Shown piece after piece: positions 61,660 to 64,000 of a stretch of DNA of 64,000 nt (position 1 is its first letter; each line of letters starts with the position of its first letter). Under the pieces are notes generated by a model, which saw only the letters and a program-made list of their open reading frames with translations, was not told the DNA's origin and ran no database searches. This stretch comes from Fibrobacterota bacterium (GTDB taxonomy: Bacteria > Fibrobacterota > Chitinivibrionia > Chitinivibrionales > Chitinispirillaceae), in assembly GCA_023459055.1 (NCBI GenBank), contig JAEWVR010000025.1, positions 248,001 through 312,000 of the forward strand, written 5' to 3'. The translations under genes and the position numbers were made by a program.

Positions 61660-62128
61660 TTGCTCTTTGATATTCAAGCAAACAATACTGCGTGCATTTA
61701 AATTTGGCTCAGTCGGTTTCTCCGGAGTTATTGTCAACACCGGAATTCTTTACTTGCTTACTGAGCAGTGTGGACTTGATTACCGGATATCATCCCTCCT
61801 TGCCATTGAATTATCAATAATAAACAACTTTATCTGGAATTCATTATGGACATGGTCAGATAACAAAGCAACCAGTAATCGCAACCTGTCAAAAAGGTTT
61901 GTCAAATTCCACCTTTCATCAGCATTCACAGCATTCATTGTCAACTATGGATCACTTATCCTTCTCACCGAATTGTTTCATATACAGTATCAAATATCAA
62001 ACCTCATTGGTATTGCACTTGGATCACTCCTTAACTTTTTCTTCAGTCATTTCTGGGTGTTCAGGTGTAAAAAATCAAGTGTTATAGTGCCCCCAACCGC
62101 GCCACCTCAATCTGAAATCAATGTATAA
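61643..62128 (+). CDS. GtrA-like membrane protein
   Basis: 161 aa with four hydrophobic spans: FKFGSVGFSGVIVNTGILYLL, IELSIINNFIWNSLWTWS, SAFTAFIVNYGSLILLTEL and IGIALGSLLNFFFSHFWVF. The FNFxxNxxWTW-type NNFIWNSLWTW and the C-terminal FFFSHFWVF are characteristic of GtrA. GtrA family members are thought to be flippases for undecaprenyl-linked sugars in cell-surface modification. I start it at 61643 (MKRINNCSLIFKQ). The three upstream small genes may assist the same process. Confidence 0.85.
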   Translation: MKRINNCSLIFKQTILRAFKFGSVGFSGVIVNTGILYLLTEQCGLDYRISSLLAIELSIINNFIWNSLWTWSDNKATSNRNLSKRFVKFHLSSAFTAFIVNYGSLILLTELFHIQYQISNLIGIALGSLLNFFFSHFWVFRCKKSSVIVPPTAPPQSEINV

Positions 62129-62228
62129 AAAACACCTCGCAGCGGAATGATATGACTCGATCATAGCTACCAGGACATACCGTTTTTTAAATAAATAACC
62201 TGATTCTTTTGATTTTTAATCTAACCGC

Positions 62229-62266
62229 AATAAATGTTTGACTTTTTGTCTAACATTTATTAAACT
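62229..62266 (+). promoter_or_regulatory. Promoter with overlapping operator palindrome of the toxin-antitoxin pair
   Basis: Inverted repeat with 14-bp arms, 13 of 14 matching (62229-62242 and 62248-62261, 5-nt centre). It overlaps a -35-like TTGACT (62238-62243) and a -10-like TAAACT (62261-62266) at 17-base spacing, 28 bases before the antitoxin start. This is the design expected for autoregulation by a Phd/VapB antitoxin. Confidence 0.6.
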
Positions 62267-62293
62267 TGATGTATACAGTTCAAAGGAGTGTGT

Positions 62294-62521
62294 ATGAAAG
62301 AAGTAAGTATTCGGGATTTGATGCATAATTTTTCAAATTATCTTAAAGAAGTAAAATCTGGTGAATGTATAACTGTTCTGGAAAGAAATAAACCTGTCGC
62401 CGATATTGTACCTCATAATCCTGATATCAGGTATCCCGGTTGGAAACGTGCACTTACAAAGAGAGTTATTGCAGGCGAAACTTTTTCAGAATCAGTTCAA
62501 AAAGCACGGGAGAATGAATGA
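62294..62521 (+). CDS. Phd/YefM-type antitoxin
   Basis: 75-aa antitoxin. The Phd-fold start KEVSIRDLMHNFSNYLKEVKSGE with VLERNKPVADIVP is clear; it binds operator DNA and neutralises the PIN toxin encoded downstream. The C-terminal region (TKRVIAGETFSESVQKARE) is the likely toxin-binding tail. The ATG at 62294 is preceded by AAAGGAG; a GTG two codons upstream (62288) lies inside that site. It overlaps the toxin gene by four bases (ATGA). Confidence 0.9.
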   Translation: MKEVSIRDLMHNFSNYLKEVKSGECITVLERNKPVADIVPHNPDIRYPGWKRALTKRVIAGETFSESVQKARENE

Positions 62522-62934
62522 GAGCATTCATTGATACATCAACATTGTTTAAAAAATATGTCAAAGAATCCGGTTCTGAAGAGTTTGACCAACATCTTGA
62601 ATCCATATCGGAAATAATTCTCGCACCCATTACTGAGCTTGAAGTACACTCAATAATAGAACGCAGATTACACGACAAAACAATTGCCGAACAGGATGCT
62701 CTCTGGATTGAAAAAGAGTTCAACTATGATTTAAACTATTTTGGAATTATTAAATTTGAAGACAATCTTTTACAAAAATCAATCAGTGTCATCCGCAGAC
62801 ATCAATTAAAGGTTCTTGACGGGATACAATTAGCCTCAGCGATAATCGCAAAACCGGACATTGTCCTCATTTCTGACAGGAAACTGTATACTGCGGCAAA
62901 AGAGGAATTGTCTGATGTCAGAATGGTAATTTAG
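62518..62934 (+). CDS. vapC: PIN-domain toxin (VapC-like)
   Basis: 138-aa PIN-fold ribonuclease toxin of a type II toxin-antitoxin system. Metal-binding acids are conserved: D6 (FIDTSTLFKKY), E40 (APITELEVHS), D101 (KVLDGIQLASA) and D120 (VLISDRKLY). VapC toxins cleave tRNA or rRNA when the antitoxin is degraded. It starts within the antitoxin stop. Length is that of the family. Confidence 0.92.
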   Translation: MRAFIDTSTLFKKYVKESGSEEFDQHLESISEIILAPITELEVHSIIERRLHDKTIAEQDALWIEKEFNYDLNYFGIIKFEDNLLQKSISVIRRHQLKVLDGIQLASAIIAKPDIVLISDRKLYTAAKEELSDVRMVI

Positions 62935-62948
62935 TATTATAATATTGA

Positions 62949-62987
62949 ACATACTCCACCCTTGCATAAGCCCTGTATGGAGTATGT
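62949..62987. terminator. Hairpin after the toxin gene
   Basis: Perfect 10-bp inverted repeat (62949-62958 with 62978-62987), 15 bp after the toxin stop and before the convergent foldase gene. No long T run follows, so the terminator call is tentative. Confidence 0.55.
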
Positions 62988-63018
62988 CATTATCATTTGC
63001 GACATCATCAGAAAACCG

Positions 63019-64000
63019 TTACTTATCCAACAGATCTTCCACCCGGGGAGTTCCTCCGGGAAGCGGGGTTAACGTTGTATCGTTATAGACAACAGTTGCT
63101 TTTTGTACCAGACTATCAACAAGTGATTCCATATAGTCGTTTTTTCTTTTCATATCAACCATAAATCTTACATGATCCTTTGCTTCTTCATAAGGAACCA
63201 GTGTACCGGCCTGTTCATCGGTTTTCTGAAGAATAACGTAGCCTATCTCTGTTGGTACAATGTCACTTGTTTCACCTTTTTTAAGTTTTTCAAGCTCAGC
63301 CTCAAGTACCGGCCGCATATCTCCCCTATTGACAAAACCAGCATCACCACCGATTGCGCCAGTCTTTGCATACTTTTTTATCACTGCATCAACTGATTTT
63401 CCGCTTTTTATAAGAACCAGTGCCTCAGCGGCTGTTTTTTTAATGTTATCCTTTTTTTCCTGAGTCATCGTTGAATCTACAGGAAATATCAGCTGGCTAA
63501 CCCGCGCTTTGGATTTTGAAACATATTTATCCCGGTTTTCATCAAAGAATTTCTTGCATTCATCCTCAGAAACAGCTGGAATTACGGCCAGAAACGATTT
63601 TAGCAGTGAGTCAAGTTTCATGCCGTCACTGATCTGCTTTTTCATGCTTTCCACAGTCTGACCTGCGTTTTTAAGTTCAGCTTCAAAAACAGAATCATTA
63701 GGAAAATTCCGTTTGATCATCTGTATAGTACTGTCAACTTTTACGGTATCGGCAGGAATTTTTTTCTTATCAGCCTCAACGATCATCACTACATTAGACA
63801 CAAGCTGATATGCAGCAGTCTTGTAAAGTTCCGGTGTTTTACCAGCAAAAGCCTTCTCAGGGTACGCGCGAACAAGACTCTGCTGTAGTATATCAGCGGC
63901 CTGATTCACTTTATCACGACTGATTGATTCACCATTAACAACAATCGCAGACTTCACGATATCAACCTTTTTCTGGCAACCTGCAATAATAAGTGCCACA
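63019..64000 (-). CDS. PpiC/SurA-type peptidyl-prolyl isomerase lipoprotein (5' end cut)
   Basis: At least 326 residues; the 5' end runs out of the window, and the GTG near the edge is unlikely to be the real start. The N-terminus visible here ends in a lipobox (LIIAGC) for outer- or inner-membrane anchoring. A SurA-N-like helical chaperone region (about 20-150) is followed by a parvulin rotamase domain (about 160-265: KARVSQLIFP, GGDAGFVNRGDMRPVLEAEL, VPTEIGYVILQ). It is expected to help outer-membrane or exported proteins fold in the periplasm. Confidence 0.88.
   Translation of the reverse strand, partial: VALIIAGCQKKVDIVKSAIVVNGESISRDKVNQAADILQQSLVRAYPEKAFAGKTPELYKTAAYQLVSNVVMIVEADKKKIPADTVKVDSTIQMIKRNFPNDSVFEAELKNAGQTVESMKKQISDGMKLDSLLKSFLAVIPAVSEDECKKFFDENRDKYVSKSKARVSQLIFPVDSTMTQEKKDNIKKTAAEALVLIKSGKSVDAVIKKYAKTGAIGGDAGFVNRGDMRPVLEAELEKLKKGETSDIVPTEIGYVILQKTDEQAGTLVPYEEAKDHVRFMVDMKRKNDYMESLVDSLVQKATVVYNDTTLTPLPGGTPRVEDLLDK

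Noticed and set aside
1..64000. tRNA, rRNA or prophage genes
   Set aside because: I looked for T-loop-like GTTCGA segments and conserved rRNA and phage structural motifs and found none in a convincing context.

Overview
The window reads as a chromosomal segment of a Gram-negative, anaerobic, plant-polysaccharide-degrading bacterium, most like the Fibrobacterota (Chitinispirillia-type relatives of Fibrobacter). This placement is inferred from gene content: a GH9 endoglucanase with a CBM3-type module, secreted proteins ending in Por/T9SS-like C-terminal domains, CotH plus lamin-tail surface proteins, a TolC-type outer-membrane protein, a biotin-dependent Na+-pumping oxaloacetate decarboxylase and large orphan hybrid histidine kinases. 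A 16S or marker-gene comparison would be needed to confirm it. No rRNA, tRNA, CRISPR array, prophage or transposase was seen.

Region 1 (1-17130) is a lignocellulose and xylose module. It holds the GH9 cellulase, a CotH/LTD surface protein, a GH43 enzyme, aldose 1-epimerase, the xylose-type ABC importer (permease and ATPase on the minus strand, lipoprotein binding protein divergent on the plus strand), xylose isomerase and xylulokinase. Divergent from the kinase is an unusual regulator with two GntR-like winged helices in front of a LacI-type sugar-binding domain. Extracellular hydrolysis, mutarotation, import, isomerisation and phosphorylation form one path from xylan to xylulose 5-phosphate.

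Region 2 (17131-31560) is mixed housekeeping: a GNAT acetyltransferase, thiE, a PlsC-like acyltransferase fused to a zinc ribbon, a stand-alone cNMP-binding protein, an amidohydrolase, a HEAT-repeat envelope protein with a hexanucleotide SQPQ tract, an HDOD regulator, an FAD oxidase and a STAS protein. It also holds a tight three-gene operon that looks like a peptidoglycan-recycling pathway: a NamZ/DUF1343 muramidase, a MurU-like uridylyltransferase and an AmgK-like sugar kinase. Ribosomal protein S21 follows.

Region 3 (31565-43760) has two large hybrid sensor kinases, an XPD/DinG-type helicase fused to a PD-(D/E)XK nuclease-like domain with a small helical partner, UppP, a DUF2294 protein, and a DUF559 nuclease gene lying between two near-identical palindromic repeats.

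Region 4 (43757-49640) is a Na+ bioenergetics operon in the order birA, oadB, oadG, oadA, malic enzyme, transcribed leftward. It is preceded by an AT-rich intergenic region with five TTATCC (DnaA-box-like) motifs.

Region 5 (49641-64000) holds an ABC-2 permease, an operon of a Ser/Thr kinase (apparently with a non-ATG start) with two exported proteins, an MTH1-like Nudix hydrolase, a NupG-like transporter, a TolC-like protein, four compactly arranged small genes ending in GtrA, a Phd/VapC toxin-antitoxin pair with an operator-like palindrome, and a PpiC-type lipoprotein foldase cut by the window end. Short heptanucleotide repeats and inverted repeats sit in several intergenic gaps and in three cases supply or overlap the stop codon of the adjacent gene.
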